A DNA stretch of 64,000 nucleotides, taken from Staphylococcus durrellii. GTDB lineage: Bacteria; Bacillota; Bacilli; Staphylococcales; Staphylococcaceae. A program made the position numbers and the translations under genes. Of the stretch, positions 23,973-34,663 are shown in pieces. Below the pieces are notes generated by a model, which saw nothing but the letters and a program-made list of their open reading frames with translations, had not been told where the DNA came from and ran no database searches. Where the stretch lies: the NCBI RefSeq assembly GCF_015594545.1, contig NZ_JADIIO010000001.1, forward strand, positions 992,001-1,056,000, written 5' to 3'. How positions within the stretch are numbered: position 1 is the first letter of the stretch; each line of letters starts with the position of its first letter.

Positions 23973-24083
23973 TCGTAAATTAATTTCGTTAACTCATTTA
24001 TAAATATAATTACATATTAGTTTTAAACACTGCGAGTTGAACTTAAAACAGTTATAATATAAGAGATATGGAGGTATGTTAAA

Positions 24084-25475
24084 GTGGAATTCTGGTTAGA
24101 GCAACAAGCTAAGAACAAAGGCAATAAAATTTTTATTGATGACGGGAACACGCAGTTAACATTTAAAGCATTTTATGATTTAGCTTTAAAAGTAGCAAAA
24201 AATTTAACTGAACTTAACAATAAAAGAATCGGATTATATATAAACAATAGTATAGAATCTGTCATTATTATTAATGCTGCTTGGATAGCAGGTATTGAAT
24301 TAGCAATGATTAATACAAGACTAACAAAGCATGAAATTTTAAATCAGATGGCTTCCATTGATGTAGATATCATAGTTAGTACGCTAGAGCTTGATTTAGA
24401 TGACATAATGATTATAGATGGACATGAAATCATTAATAAAAATGATTCAAAAAATAATATAGTAGCTTCATTTGAGTTGAATCGTATTGCTTCAATCATG
24501 TTTACATCTGGTACCACTGGACCTCAAAAAGCGGTACCTCAAACTTTTGGCAATCATTTAGCTAGTGCGCAAGGGTGTAAACAAAGTTTAGGTTTCGATG
24601 ATGACACAATATGGTTATCTGTATTACCTATTTATCATATTTCTGGATTAAGTGTGATATTAAGAGCTATAATACAAGGGTTTACGGTACGTATTGAACA
24701 AAAATTTGACACTCAACACATGCTAGAGATAATCCGCAATGAACGACCTACACATCTTTCTTTAGTGCCACAAACATTGCAGTGGCTACTAGATGAAGGA
24801 TTAACTCAACCATATAGTATCGAAAAAATCTTACTAGGTGGTGCCAAATTATCACGTCAATTAATCGATAAATCATTACAATGTGAATTACCAATATATA
24901 ATTCTTTCGGTATGACAGAAACATGTTCACAATTTTTAACGGCATCACCTAAGATGTTAGCCGAACGTTATGATACGGTTGGGAAACCAAGTGATAATGT
25001 TCGAGTGGCTATCAAAAATGCAGATAGTAAGGGACATGGTGAATTATTGATAAAAGGCGACAACGTCATGAAGGGTTATCTATACCCAAGTGAATTACAA
25101 GGTGTCTTTAAAGATGGTTTTTTCAATACAGGAGATATTGCGGAAATCGATGAACAAGGCTACGTTATGGTATATGATCGTAGAAAAGATTTGATAATAA
25201 GTGGTGGAGAAAATATTTACCCATATGAAATTGAATCTAAAGCTAAATATTTTGATGGCATTATAGATGCAATGTGCACAGGGATTGAAGACAATACGTG
25301 GGGGCAAGTACCATATTTATACTATGTTGCTCATGAAGAAATCGATCATAACTTGCTTGCCAATTATCTAGCAAGTAATCTCGCAAAATACAAAGTACCA
25401 AAAGGGTATGAACGTGTAGATAAACTTCCGTACACATCTACTGGAAAATTACAAAGAGGCAAAATTACTGATTAG
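24084..25475 (+). CDS. menE: 2-succinylbenzoate--CoA ligase
   Basis: 463 residues, an ANL-superfamily acyl-CoA ligase. It contains the AMP-binding P-loop [23 protein letters not shown] and the hinge region [16 protein letters not shown], with the C-terminal catalytic Lys in TGKLQRGKI. It activates o-succinylbenzoate with CoA in menaquinone synthesis. GTG start behind GGAGG. It is followed 14 nt later by menC, so the two form an operon, the usual staphylococcal arrangement. The other men genes are not in the window. Confidence 0.95.
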   Translation: MEFWLEQQAKNKGNKIFIDDGNTQLTFKAFYDLALKVAKNLTELNNKRIGLYINNSIESVIIINAAWIAGIELAMINTRLTKHEILNQMASIDVDIIVSTLELDLDDIMIIDGHEIINKNDSKNNIVASFELNRIASIMFTSGTTGPQKAVPQTFGNHLASAQGCKQSLGFDDDTIWLSVLPIYHISGLSVILRAIIQGFTVRIEQKFDTQHMLEIIRNERPTHLSLVPQTLQWLLDEGLTQPYSIEKILLGGAKLSRQLIDKSLQCELPIYNSFGMTETCSQFLTASPKMLAERYDTVGKPSDNVRVAIKNADSKGHGELLIKGDNVMKGYLYPSELQGVFKDGFFNTGDIAEIDEQGYVMVYDRRKDLIISGGENIYPYEIESKAKYFDGIIDAMCTGIEDNTWGQVPYLYYVAHEEIDHNLLANYLASNLAKYKVPKGYERVDKLPYTSTGKLQRGKITD

Positions 25476-25489
25476 TAAGGAGCTAAACT

Positions 25490-26494
25490 ATGAAATTAGT
25501 CAATTTAAAGCTTTATTATTATGATGAAAACTTTAAACAAGCTATAGTAACGCCTAAAATTACTTTGAGACATCGCAAGGCCTTAATCATTGAACTGACG
25601 ACCGACAATAACCAAAGATTCTATGGAGAATGTAATGCCTTTGAAACCGACTGGTATTTTGATGAAACAATAGCAGTTGCAATTGGCAAAGTTAAAGAAT
25701 GGTTCCAAAATGTACGTGATATGACGTTAAATTCCTTCGAAGATATTAAACTAACTTTAAAAGGACTTGATAAGTATCCAGCTACAAGAAGTACGATAAT
25801 TATGGCATGTTTTCAAATGTTTAATAAATTAGAAGCGTTAAGTGTAAGTTATGGTGCGACTGTTAGTGGTTTAAATAATATCAAGTATAAGCAACTTGCC
25901 GAAACAAGACCTGAAAGAATTAAAGTGAAATGGTCCACAAATATTTTGCAAGATTTAGAGCATTTGATGTTATTACCGTTTAGATTTGATGTTGCTATTG
26001 ATGCTAATGAATCTTTGTCATTAAACGATATTTCTCTACTTGAACAAGTCTCCACTTATAACATTATTTATATCGAAGAACCGTTTAAATCACTGCAAAC
26101 TATAGACAAAACGGCAATTACACATATTTTAAATGTTGCATTAGATGAAAAAGCTTTATCTTTGGCAACAATTGAAGACATCATTAAAGAATATGATATT
26201 AGGGTTGTCGTATTAAAGCCGTTTCGTTTAGGCGGGATCGATAAAGTATTGGACGCTATTGATAGATTGAGTCAATTAGGCGTGCGGACTGTTATAGGAG
26301 GCATGTATGAATACGGATTAAGTAGATATTTTACTGCTATGTTAGCACAATATGCAACATATACCAGTGATATCACACCTGAGGGTTTTTATTTTGCACA
26401 TGATTTTGCAGAAAATATGGGCATAGTAAAAAATGGAAGGTTATTGTTTCACCCTCCACATATTAATGCCTCAAAATTAACAGCTATTTATTAG
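25490..26494 (+). CDS. menC: o-Succinylbenzoate synthase
   Basis: 334 residues of the enolase superfamily (MLE subgroup). The acid/base pair is seen as KVK (145-147) and a Lys in VVLKPFR. The metal ligands lie in AIDANES, YIEEPF and ALDEKA. It dehydrates SHCHC to o-succinylbenzoate, the substrate of MenE. It overlaps the convergent yidD by 11 nt at the 3' end. Confidence 0.94.
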   Translation: MKLVNLKLYYYDENFKQAIVTPKITLRHRKALIIELTTDNNQRFYGECNAFETDWYFDETIAVAIGKVKEWFQNVRDMTLNSFEDIKLTLKGLDKYPATRSTIIMACFQMFNKLEALSVSYGATVSGLNNIKYKQLAETRPERIKVKWSTNILQDLEHLMLLPFRFDVAIDANESLSLNDISLLEQVSTYNIIYIEEPFKSLQTIDKTAITHILNVALDEKALSLATIEDIIKEYDIRVVVLKPFRLGGIDKVLDAIDRLSQLGVRTVIGGMYEYGLSRYFTAMLAQYATYTSDITPEGFYFAHDFAENMGIVKNGRLLFHPPHINASKLTAIY

Positions 26495-26723
26495 TTTTAT
26501 TATGATCCTTTTTCAAAGGTACTGGGTCAAAACCACTTTTATGAAAAGGGTGACATTTTAGAATTCGTTTAAATCCTAACCAACTTCCTTTAAATGGACC
26601 ATAGACTTCGATTGCTTCCTTAGTATATGCTGAACATGTAGGATAGAAGCGACAAGTCGCTGGTGTTAACGGAGAAATGTATTTTTGATAAATATAAATA
26701 AGAAATAGTAAAACTTTTTTCAT
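26484..26723 (-). CDS. yidD: Membrane protein insertion efficiency factor YidD
   Basis: 79 residues. An N-terminal amphipathic/hydrophobic helix is followed by the family core with [34 protein letters not shown] and GFDPVP, including three conserved Cys. It assists YidC-dependent membrane insertion. In staphylococci it sits at this place rather than in the rnpA-yidC operon. ATG follows GGAGGTCACATT on the minus strand. Confidence 0.94.
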   Translation of the reverse strand: MKKVLLFLIYIYQKYISPLTPATCRFYPTCSAYTKEAIEVYGPFKGSWLGFKRILKCHPFHKSGFDPVPLKKDHNKTNK

Positions 26724-26781
26724 AATGTGACCTCCAATGGAGTTTTAAGCATTAATATTTTAACATATTTTGAGGTGTCTG

Positions 26782-27258
26782 ATGACTATTAAGTATTTAG
26801 ATAAAGATAATAACAAGGTGTTTCTCAATTTTACTACAGATAAAGATAAGGCGAATGGGCAGCATGTGCTAATTATACCTATTTATAAAGATAATTTATT
26901 ATTTACGTACCATGGTAGTCGAGGTATAGAGTTTCCAGGCGGTAAAATTGAGCCGAATGAAACATCAATAACAGCTGCACAACGAGAGTTATATGAAGAA
27001 ACAGGGGCAGTAGTATTAGAATTGCATTATATTGCTCAATATTACGTTCAACGACATGACTTACCGAGCTTTTATAAAGACGTATATGTTGCTAAAGTTG
27101 ATTATATAGAAACAAAGCAAGATTACTTAGAAACTAAAGGTCCCAAACTTTATCGCGCTGTTACAGATATACCTGAACACCAACAAAGTTTCTTAATTAA
27201 AGACACAACAATATTAAAATGTCTGGAACGGGTGATTGAACTTGGATATTATAACTAA
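26782..27258 (+). CDS. ytkD: NUDIX hydrolase, YtkD-like nucleoside triphosphatase
   Basis: About 158 residues. The complete Nudix box is readable: GGKIEPNETSITAAQREL followed by YEETGA. In Bacillus, YtkD (8-oxo-dGTPase activity) has the same menE/metK/pckA neighbourhood, so the name is used by synteny. ATG 26782 follows GAGGTG. The frame is open to TTG 26770, which overlaps the ribosome binding site. The end overlaps the next gene. Confidence 0.85.
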   Translation: MTIKYLDKDNNKVFLNFTTDKDKANGQHVLIIPIYKDNLLFTYHGSRGIEFPGGKIEPNETSITAAQRELYEETGAVVLELHYIAQYYVQRHDLPSFYKDVYVAKVDYIETKQDYLETKGPKLYRAVTDIPEHQQSFLIKDTTILKCLERVIELGYYN

Positions 27259-28036
27259 AAAGCGTATGCCTATTGATGTTACTTCACATGTTTTTGAAGA
27301 AATTACCTATCTCGTTGATGGTTTCAGTGTAAAAGGATTAATGGCTACACCTAAGAGTGAAGTGAAACGAATAGTCATGTATTTGCGCGGTGGAAAAGGA
27401 CAGGTAGGCAAGGTGAGAGCAGCACGTTTACTACAATTTGCAGACCCAGAGACTTTAGTGATTGCACCATACTATCGTGGTAATAATGGAAGTGAAGGAA
27501 AAGACGACTTTTACGGTGATGATTTAAATGATGTAACTGCGTTACTGAAAATATTAAATCAAAGCTATCCTAAAGCGTTCGTTCATATGATTGGTTTTTC
27601 ACGTGGTGGATTACAAGGCTTATTAACTTTCCAAGACTTACCAGTAAATAGCTTTATTATTTGGGGCGGTGTCTCTGATATACATTTAATGTATAAAGAA
27701 CGCGTAGACTTAAGAGGCATGATGAGAAGAATGGTGGGTCACCCTAAAAAGGACAAGGGCGCATATGATAAAAGAGATGCCATTAAAAATATAACGGATA
27801 ATGCGCCACCTATTTTGATTGTACATGGTTACCAAGATAAGCAGGTACATATTCAACAAGCTCAATATTTAGCTCAGTCATTAGCACAAATAGGCGCCGA
27901 TTATCGCATCGTTTATCAACAAAAAGAGGGACATGTGCCTAGACCTATGGCATTAAAAAAAGTATTAACACAAATTAAACAATGGATGATAGATATCGAA
28001 AACAATCAATTAAATTGTGATTATCGTATTGAATAA
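27242..28036 (+). CDS. Alpha/beta hydrolase, prolyl-oligopeptidase-like
   Basis: About 264 residues. The nucleophile elbow is IGFSRGG with the catalytic Ser, the Asp lies near GYQDKQV, and the His in KEGHVPRP. The family hydrolyses short peptides or esters; the true substrate is unknown. The start is uncertain: TTG 27242 lies 6 nt after GGGTGA, TTG 27236 touches it, and ATG 27267 would shorten the protein slightly. It overlaps ytkD and ends at a strong terminator. Confidence 0.8.
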   Translation: MDIITKKRMPIDVTSHVFEEITYLVDGFSVKGLMATPKSEVKRIVMYLRGGKGQVGKVRAARLLQFADPETLVIAPYYRGNNGSEGKDDFYGDDLNDVTALLKILNQSYPKAFVHMIGFSRGGLQGLLTFQDLPVNSFIIWGGVSDIHLMYKERVDLRGMMRRMVGHPKKDKGAYDKRDAIKNITDNAPPILIVHGYQDKQVHIQQAQYLAQSLAQIGADYRIVYQQKEGHVPRPMALKKVLTQIKQWMIDIENNQLNCDYRIE

Positions 28037-28050
28037 TAAGCTATTAACAT

Positions 28051-28087
28051 AAAACAAGGCTATGAGGTTAATCATAGCCTTGTTTTA
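28051..28087. terminator. Bidirectional terminator
   Basis: AAAACAAGGCTATGA and TCATAGCCTTGTTTT around GGTTAA. It serves the hydrolase gene and the convergent pckA. Confidence 0.9.
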
Positions 28088-28098
28088 ATATAAATGTA

Positions 28099-29691
28099 TT
28101 ATTTTTTGAAGCCGCCTTTTTCGGCAAGTTCAGCTGTCTCTGCGCCAAATTTTTCGAAATTTTGATTGAAACGTTCAATTAAATCTTGAGCTTGTTCTTT
28201 ATAAGCTTCGCTATCGTTCCAAGCATTCATAGGATTTAAAAGTGTTTGAGGGACACCTTCAACACTTACTGGAATATTTAAGCCAAATATTTCATCTTTA
28301 GTATATTCAGCTTCAGTTAATTCTCCCGTAATAGCTTGGTTAACCATTTGACGAGTATAAGATAAACTGATACGACGACCTATGCCATATTTACCGCCAG
28401 TCCAACCCGTGTTCACTAAGTAAACATCAACTTCATGTTTGTCTATTAATTCACCTAAAATATCAGAGTAAACTTTTGCATCTAATGGTAAGAAAGGTGA
28501 ACCGAAACAAGTTGAGAATGATGGTTCAGGTTCAGTAACGCCACGCTCAGTTCCTGCAAGTTTAGCAGTAAAACCACTTAAGAAATGGTACATAGCCTGA
28601 TCTTTATTTAATTTTGAAATAGGTGGTAGTACACCAAATGCATCTGCTGTTAAGAAAATAATTGTATTAGGATGAGCAGCTTTAGACGGTTTAACGATAT
28701 TTTCAATATGATCGATTGGATATGCAGCACGTGTGTTTTCAGTATAGTAATTATCATCGAAATCGATGTCACCATCGTTGTCAACTACAACATTTTCCAA
28801 AATCGTACCGTATCTAATTGCATCGTATATTTGAGGTTCATTTTTCTTAGAAAGGTTAATTGCTTTAGCGTAACAGCCACCTTCAATATTAAAGATACCG
28901 TTGTCATTCCAACCATGCTCGTCATCCCCGATTAATTTACGAGTAGGATCAGCAGATAAAGTTGTTTTACCAGTACCTGATAAACCGAAGAATAATGCTA
29001 CATCGCCTTTTTCACCCACGTTGGCTGAACAATGCATACTCATAATATTATCTTTAGGTAATAAATAGTTCATTACTGAAAAAATACCTTTTTTCATTTC
29101 GCCTGCATATTCAGTTCCACCGATAAGTATGACCTTGTGCTTGAATGAAGTAATAATAAATGTTTCTGAATTCGTACCGTCAACTTCTGGATCAGCTTTA
29201 AATCTAGGAGCGGAAACGATAGTGAAGTCTGCTTTGATTTCTTTAGCCTCTTCGCTAGAGCTAGGTTTAATAAACATATTTTGAGCGAATAAATTATGCC
29301 AAGATAATTCATTAATGACTGTAAGATTTAATTGTGAATCTTCGTCACTACCAGCGTAACCATTGAAAATGTACAATTCATCACGTTCGTCAAGGTAATC
29401 TAAAACTTTGGTATAGAGATTTAAAAACGTTGTTTCATCAATAGGTTGGTTGATATTACCCCAATCGATATCATCTTTATAAGAAGGTTCAGTTACAATA
29501 AACTTATCTTTAGGGGAACGTCCAGTGTATTTACCAGTTCTGGCATTTATAGCACCAAGTTCAGTTAGTTCTCCTTCATTTTTTTCCAACATCTTGTAGT
29601 ATAACTCTGTAGTCGATAATTGAAATAAAGAAGATGTTTTATTAATAATATTTTCCAGTTTACTAGTGTAAGTATACGTATCTATCGCCAT
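28099..29691 (-). CDS. pckA: Phosphoenolpyruvate carboxykinase (ATP)
   Basis: 530 residues, the usual length. The kinase P-loop is [14 protein letters not shown], metal/ATP residues lie in GDDEHGW, and RSPKDKF is near the N-terminus. It converts oxaloacetate to PEP with ATP, the entry to gluconeogenesis. I use ATG 29691 ([12 protein letters not shown]) because GGAGGG lies just upstream. The longer frame to 29754 adds 21 unlikely residues. It is divergent from metK. Confidence 0.96.
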   Translation of the reverse strand: MAIDTYTYTSKLENIINKTSSLFQLSTTELYYKMLEKNEGELTELGAINARTGKYTGRSPKDKFIVTEPSYKDDIDWGNINQPIDETTFLNLYTKVLDYLDERDELYIFNGYAGSDEDSQLNLTVINELSWHNLFAQNMFIKPSSSEEAKEIKADFTIVSAPRFKADPEVDGTNSETFIITSFKHKVILIGGTEYAGEMKKGIFSVMNYLLPKDNIMSMHCSANVGEKGDVALFFGLSGTGKTTLSADPTRKLIGDDEHGWNDNGIFNIEGGCYAKAINLSKKNEPQIYDAIRYGTILENVVVDNDGDIDFDDNYYTENTRAAYPIDHIENIVKPSKAAHPNTIIFLTADAFGVLPPISKLNKDQAMYHFLSGFTAKLAGTERGVTEPEPSFSTCFGSPFLPLDAKVYSDILGELIDKHEVDVYLVNTGWTGGKYGIGRRISLSYTRQMVNQAITGELTEAEYTKDEIFGLNIPVSVEGVPQTLLNPMNAWNDSEAYKEQAQDLIERFNQNFEKFGAETAELAEKGGFKK

Positions 29692-29842
29692 ACTTAATCC
29701 CTCCAACGCTATTTTTATGTAAGCCTTTACATTAAATGAGTATAACATAATCATTATATTATGCCATAAAAATTATTATAAAAAATTAGTTTTTGTAAAA
29801 TTGACATTATTATGCACTTTAGGTAGTATAGTTACTAACGGA

Positions 29843-29964
29843 TTCTCTTATCCTGAGAGGCGGAGGGACATGGACCCAATGAAGCCCAGCAACCTCTTCT
29901 TTATTTATTAAAGAAGGAAGGTGCCAAACCGTTTGCAGACATATATCGTCTGAACGATAAGAGC
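29843..29964 (+). ncRNA. SAM riboswitch (S-box)
   Basis: The conserved S-box core is present: CTCTTATCCTGAGAGGCGGAG, GGGAC-ATGGACCCAATGAAGCCC (split here), AGCAACC, GAAGGTGCCAAA and the closing GATAAGAG that pairs with CTCTTATC. With the terminator at 29978-30019 it should shut metK off when S-adenosylmethionine is high. Confidence 0.95.
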
Positions 29965-29977
29965 GAATGGACGTATT

Positions 29978-30019
29978 GAGCCTTCTCTCTATTTTTGTAG
30001 TGATGAAGGCTCTTTTTTT
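29978..30019 (+). terminator. SAM riboswitch terminator
   Basis: GAGCCTTC and GAAGGCTC followed by seven T, about 55 nt before metK. Confidence 0.92.
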
Positions 30020-30073
30020 ATTAAGCTCACATAAAAGAGAATTTTCGTAATTTAATAACTAAAGGAGCAATTT

Positions 30074-31270
30074 ATGACTTACAATAGAAGATTATTCACT
30101 TCAGAATCAGTAACAGAAGGACACCCAGACAAAATTGCGGACCAAGTTTCTGATGCAATTTTAGACGAAATATTAAAAGACGATCCTAACGCAAGAGTTG
30201 CTTGTGAGACGACGGTAACAACAGGAATGGCACTTATTTCAGGTGAAATTTCAACAACAACTTATGTTGATATCCCTAAAGTAGTCCGTGAAACGATTAA
30301 AAACATAGGCTATACTCGAGCTAAATATGGTTATGATAGTCAAACAATGGCAGTATTAACGGCAATTGATGAACAATCTGCAGATATTGCACAAGGTGTA
30401 GACACGGCTTTAGAGTATAGAAATGATATTTCTGAAGAGGAAATTGAAGCTACAGGTGCTGGTGACCAAGGATTAATGTTTGGTTATGCAACAAAAGAAA
30501 CAGATACTTATATGCCTTTACCTATTTTCTTATCTCACCAATTAGCTAAACGATTGTCTGATGCACGTAAAGACGGTATTATTAAATATTTACGCCCTGA
30601 TGGTAAAGTCCAAGTAACAGTTGAATATGATGAAAACGATCAGCCTAATCGTATTGACACAATCGTAGTGTCAACTCAACATGCCGATAATATAGAATTA
30701 TCACAAATTCAAAATGATATTAAAGAACATGTTATTTATCCAACAGTTCCTAAAGCATTACTAGATGAAAATACGAAATTCTACATTAACCCAACAGGTC
30801 GCTTTGTTATAGGTGGACCGCAAGGGGATGCTGGTTTAACTGGAAGAAAGATTATCGTTGATACTTATGGAGGATATGCCCGTCATGGTGGTGGCTGCTT
30901 TAGTGGTAAAGATCCAACTAAAGTTGATAGATCGGCTGCCTATGCAGCAAGATATGTTGCAAAAAATATCGTAGCTGCTGATTTAGCGGATAAATGTGAA
31001 GTTCAATTAGCTTATGCCATTGGTGTTGCTGAGCCAGTATCAATATCTATTGATACTTTTGGCACAGGACAAGTAAGTGAGACTGAGTTAGTTGAAGCAG
31101 TAAGAACGCATTTTGATTTAAGACCAGCGGGTATCATCAAAATGCTAGACTTAAAACAACCGATATATAAACAAACTGCTGCTTACGGACATTTTGGACG
31201 TACGGATGTATTATTACCCTGGGAAAAATTAGATAAAGTTAACGTCTTAAAAGATGCAGTCAATGTATAA
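30074..31270 (+). CDS. metK: S-adenosylmethionine synthetase
   Basis: 398 residues, full length. Motifs include [17 protein letters not shown] near the N-terminus, [12 protein letters not shown] and [19 protein letters not shown]. It makes SAM from methionine and ATP. ATG follows AAAGGAGC. Expression is controlled by the upstream SAM riboswitch. Confidence 0.97.
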   Translation: MTYNRRLFTSESVTEGHPDKIADQVSDAILDEILKDDPNARVACETTVTTGMALISGEISTTTYVDIPKVVRETIKNIGYTRAKYGYDSQTMAVLTAIDEQSADIAQGVDTALEYRNDISEEEIEATGAGDQGLMFGYATKETDTYMPLPIFLSHQLAKRLSDARKDGIIKYLRPDGKVQVTVEYDENDQPNRIDTIVVSTQHADNIELSQIQNDIKEHVIYPTVPKALLDENTKFYINPTGRFVIGGPQGDAGLTGRKIIVDTYGGYARHGGGCFSGKDPTKVDRSAAYAARYVAKNIVAADLADKCEVQLAYAIGVAEPVSISIDTFGTGQVSETELVEAVRTHFDLRPAGIIKMLDLKQPIYKQTAAYGHFGRTDVLLPWEKLDKVNVLKDAVNV

Positions 31271-31364
31271 TAAATACATTGCAGTTTTATTTGTATTTTT
31301 ATCGAATGATTAAACAATTTTTAATATAATGAAGAATAATGATATATAAAGGAGCGAAATTGTT

Positions 31365-32273
31365 ATGAATTCATTTGGGCCAATTCAAATCGGTTTGATT
31401 GTAGCTATCGTAATAGCAATTATTTGTTTTATTCTGTTTTTAATTGCTTTAAGAAGTAAGAAAAAAGCGCAACAAAAAATAGAAGAACAATACCAATCAC
31501 AACAACAAAAATTGAATGATGAACACGCAGAGGAATTAGAAAAAGAAAGAATAGAGAATAAAAAGACTGTCACTAAACAACAAGAAGAATATGAGGCTAC
31601 AGTTAATTCTAAAGACAGAGAAATAGATGCATTAAAATTATTCTCTAAAAATCACAGTGAATATGTCACAGATATGAGACTTATTGGCATTCGTGAACGC
31701 TTAGTAAATGAAAAACGTATTCGCCCTGAGGATATGCATATTATGGCTAACATCTTTTTACCAAGAAATGAATTCAACGATGCACAACGTATTAGTCATT
31801 TAGTATTGACTCGTACAGGTCTATACCTTATCGATTCACAATTATTAAAAGGTCATGTTTTCAGTGGGATAAGTAGTCAGCAATTTGAAGAGCAACCAAT
31901 GATGTCTCAAGTATTTGATACGCTTAATTTAGACAAAAATGAACCGCAAACGTTAGTATTAGACCAAAATGATGATAAAAATTCATTATCATTTGTAAAT
32001 TATTCTAACCACCTAGAAGCAGTTGAAAAATTAGCCGGTGATTTGCAACGACAACTTGACTTGAAATACACACCAACAACTATTTTATACTTTAATCCAA
32101 AAAATGAAGGTGCAGTTACCATTTCTAATTATGCACAATCGTCAAGTAGTAAAGTATTAGTAGGGCCAGAACAACTAGATGAGTTCTTCAATAAATTTGT
32201 GTTTCACGGTAGAATTCAATATAATGTGGAAGATTTACAGAACATTATGGATAAAATTGAATCATTTAATTAA
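31365..32273 (+). CDS. Membrane-anchored coiled-coil protein with NERD-like domain
   Basis: 302 residues. One N-terminal membrane helix (IGLIVAIVIAIICFILFLIAL) is followed by a Gln/Glu/Lys-rich coiled coil (about 30-95) and a globular domain with HLVLTRTGLYLID, which resembles the NERD nuclease-related fold. It has its own AAAGGAGCG site and a terminator. The function is unknown; homologues sit beside metK in other staphylococci. Confidence 0.75.
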   Translation: MNSFGPIQIGLIVAIVIAIICFILFLIALRSKKKAQQKIEEQYQSQQQKLNDEHAEELEKERIENKKTVTKQQEEYEATVNSKDREIDALKLFSKNHSEYVTDMRLIGIRERLVNEKRIRPEDMHIMANIFLPRNEFNDAQRISHLVLTRTGLYLIDSQLLKGHVFSGISSQQFEEQPMMSQVFDTLNLDKNEPQTLVLDQNDDKNSLSFVNYSNHLEAVEKLAGDLQRQLDLKYTPTTILYFNPKNEGAVTISNYAQSSSSKVLVGPEQLDEFFNKFVFHGRIQYNVEDLQNIMDKIESFN

Positions 32274-32279
32274 TATTTT

Positions 32280-32311
32280 AACTGGGCGTCTTGTACGCTC
32301 AGTTATTTTTT
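32280..32311 (+). terminator. Rho-independent terminator
   Basis: AACTGGGCGT and ACGCTCAGTT around CTTGT, followed by ATTTTTT. Confidence 0.85.
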
Positions 32312-32383
32312 AAGCATTTTAATATGATATTAAGGCATAATTTATTATGATATTAGTAACTTAACTTGGAAGGAGTTATTATA

Positions 32384-33220
32384 ATGCAAACAACAAAATT
32401 TTATAACGGTAATGAAATGCCAGTACTTGGTTTAGGTACGTTTAGAGTTGAAAATAGCGATGAATGTAAAGAGGCTGTTAAACATGCCATCAAAAGTGGT
32501 TACAAAAGTATTGATACAGCCATGATTTATGAAAATGAAGATAAAGTAGGAGAAGGTATTGCTGAAGGTTTAGCTGCTACGGGGTTAGATAGAAGTGATT
32601 TATTTATTACTTCTAAACTGTGGTTAACCGATTATGGGCGTAACAATGTTCAAGAAGCATATGAAACGAGTCTTAAAAAATTAGGATTAGATTACTTAGA
32701 TTTATATTTAATGCATTGGCCAGGAACTGATGAAGCCTTAATGATTGATACATGGAAAGGCATGGAAGATTTATATAAAGAGGACAAAGTGAAAAACATT
32801 GGCGTTAGTAACTTCACATCTCAGCATTTAGAAGCACTATTAGCACAAGTGTCTATCAAACCAGTAATTAATCAGGTAGAATTTCATCCATACTTGACTC
32901 AAGATGAGTTACGTAGATATTTAGAAGTTCAAGGTATAGTGGCAGAATCTTGGTCACCCTTAATGAATGCTCAAATTTTAGATGATGAAGTGGTAAAAGA
33001 AGTGGCTAAAGAAGTAGGTAAAACACCAGCTCAAGTTATTATTCGTTGGAATGTCCAAAATGATGTAGTCGTGATTCCTAAATCAGTGACTCCTTCTAGA
33101 ATAGAAGAAAACTTAGATGTATTCGATTTTCAACTTAATGATGATCACATTAATAAATTAAATAAATTAAACGAAGATAAACGTATCGGTCCTAACCCTA
33201 GCGAATTTTCTGGGCACTAA
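32384..33220 (+). CDS. Aldo/keto reductase
   Basis: About 278 residues, an NADPH-dependent TIM-barrel oxidoreductase close to 2,5-diketogluconate / glyoxal reductases. The catalytic Tyr and Asp are visible in SIDTAMIYENED, the Lys in FITSKLW and the His in LMHWP; IPKSVTPSRIEEN is the cofactor segment. ATG 32384 follows AAGGAG; TTG 32366 is upstream of that site. The physiological substrate is unknown. Confidence 0.88.
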   Translation: MQTTKFYNGNEMPVLGLGTFRVENSDECKEAVKHAIKSGYKSIDTAMIYENEDKVGEGIAEGLAATGLDRSDLFITSKLWLTDYGRNNVQEAYETSLKKLGLDYLDLYLMHWPGTDEALMIDTWKGMEDLYKEDKVKNIGVSNFTSQHLEALLAQVSIKPVINQVEFHPYLTQDELRRYLEVQGIVAESWSPLMNAQILDDEVVKEVAKEVGKTPAQVIIRWNVQNDVVVIPKSVTPSRIEENLDVFDFQLNDDHINKLNKLNEDKRIGPNPSEFSGH

Positions 33221-33237
33221 AATTAATAGTTGTAAAT

Positions 33238-33293
33238 AAAAAAGCTAGTAACTATAGCGTATAAATCATACGTTATTAGTTTACTAGCTTTTT
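33238..33293. terminator. Bidirectional terminator
   Basis: AAAAAAGCTAGTAA pairs with TTACTAGCTTTTT with an inner ATAGCGTAT / ATACGTTAT stem. It lies between the aldo/keto reductase and the convergent fluoride channel genes. Confidence 0.85.
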
Positions 33294-33651
33294 AAAATAA
33301 GTTGTAACCTATTAAGCAGCATATAAAACAACCACCATATTGTAATATTGAATAACTAATAAATAATGGTAAATTAATTTCCGATTCAATCATTTTAACA
33401 AGCTCAGATATTAATGTAGAAAAAGTGGTTAATCCTCCTAAAATACCTGTAACTAAAAAAGTGTTGAACCAAGCATTATACATAGAATGACTTAAAATAA
33501 TGCCAATAAACAAACTGCCAAGTATATTAACAAGAAAAGTCGCTATTGGAAAAGGGCCTTGAAACTTGTTGACACATATTTCAGTTATCCCACCACGAAT
33601 TACAGCACCAATACCACCACCTATGCATACACACAATAATGTTATCAACAT
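33292..33651 (-). CDS. crcB: Fluoride channel FluC/CrcB, subunit 1
   Basis: 119 residues with four membrane helices. Family motifs include GGGIGAVIRGG, FLVNILGSLFIG, and GGLTTFST with the Phe/Thr track of the channel. It exports fluoride passively as a dual-topology dimer. It is adjacent to a second, divergent copy (1-nt overlap), so the pair probably forms a heterodimer as in other Gram-positives. No fluoride riboswitch motif was noticed upstream. Confidence 0.92.
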   Translation of the reverse strand: MLITLLCVCIGGGIGAVIRGGITEICVNKFQGPFPIATFLVNILGSLFIGIILSHSMYNAWFNTFLVTGILGGLTTFSTLISELVKMIESEINLPLFISYSILQYGGCFICCLIGYNLF

Positions 33652-34016
33652 TATAATTTACCTCCAATTTTAACACCAACATAACATAAACAAATACCAA
33701 GAATATAACTGCTAATGCCATATATAAATAGTAAAGCGATTGCTTGATGGTTGTACATTGTTATTAATTCAAATTGAAAAGTAGAAAAAGTGGTCAACGC
33801 ACCAACAAACCCAGTCGTAATTCCTTTTTTTAATTGTGGGTTATTACGGAAATAAGCCATTGCAAGAGTACCAAGAAAGCCCATTAGCAAAGCACCAATA
33901 AGGTTAGCGATAAAAGTTCCAATGGGTAACGTAGTGGTGCTATTATTGCAAAGAGATAATAAATATCTTAATAGAGCACCTACCGCACCCCCGAAAAAGA
34001 TATAAACATATTGCAT
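33651..34016 (-). CDS. crcB: Fluoride channel FluC/CrcB, subunit 2
   Basis: 121 residues with four membrane helices. It has [28 protein letters not shown] and [15 protein letters not shown], the last containing the conserved TTFSTF stretch. First gene of the two-gene leftward operon, GGAGGT upstream. Partner of the neighbouring copy. Confidence 0.93.
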   Translation of the reverse strand: MQYVYIFFGGAVGALLRYLLSLCNNSTTTLPIGTFIANLIGALLMGFLGTLAMAYFRNNPQLKKGITTGFVGALTTFSTFQFELITMYNHQAIALLFIYGISSYILGICLCYVGVKIGGKL

Positions 34017-34041
34017 TTCATAAATACCTCCATTTAAAAAT

Positions 34042-34077
34042 AAACACTACAAAAGCATTTATACTTTTGTAGTGTTT
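34042..34077. terminator. Bidirectional terminator
   Basis: AAACACTACAAAAG and CTTTTGTAGTGTTT, a perfect 14-bp stem with an 8-nt loop. It separates the small membrane protein gene from the fluC pair. Confidence 0.85.
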
Positions 34078-34078
34078 A

Positions 34079-34384
34079 CTAGAAAATAATGCCAAATGTA
34101 GTTAATGCAGCTATAATATGTATGATTATAACGATTAATAAAATATAAGGCAGTGATTTACTAAGCTTTTTAACCCAATCCGTTCTTTCTTTGGAATGTT
34201 TGATTGCCTTATCTGCTAAAATAATTGCAATGATTAGTATAACAGCATTGATAATACTACAAACAAAAATTAATTTAATCATTGAATTAAATAGATGACC
34301 TAATAAAGGGTCACGTGTATTGAAATAGAAACTAATAATAATTAACACAGCAGATAAATAAAAATATAGTTTTGAACGTGCCAT
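34079..34384 (-). CDS. Small membrane protein of unknown function
   Basis: 101 residues with three hydrophobic helices (about 7-20, 34-57, 76-100) and a charged loop KAIKHSKERTDWVKK in between. ATG has GGAGGTAAAT on the minus strand. The stop lies directly at the terminator. I do not recognise a named family. Confidence 0.7.
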   Translation of the reverse strand: MARSKLYFYLSAVLIIISFYFNTRDPLLGHLFNSMIKLIFVCSIINAVILIIAIILADKAIKHSKERTDWVKKLSKSLPYILLIVIIIHIIAALTTFGIIF

Positions 34385-34663
34385 ATTTACCTCCTACTAT
34401 ATATCATTAGCTAATAATAACACATATTGCTTAAAATTGAATAGTAATTATCATATACTAAATAAGAGGATAGTAGTTTTGTTAAAGATATCTAAGGTAT
34501 ATATACTTAATAATAAACGAAGAATTTGTAATATAATTTTGATATTAGATAAGCAAAAAATTAGAATTTTAGGCTTATTAATGGTATAAATAACTTAAAT
34601 GGTTAGTAAACCGTTATAGATAATTTGTTTTCAAATTATCATTTTAGTCAGGAGGAATAAGTA

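Noticed and set aside
33292..34040. Fluoride riboswitch upstream of the fluC pair
   Set aside because: Only a short leader and a neighbouring terminator lie before the first gene. The crcB RNA consensus was not seen.
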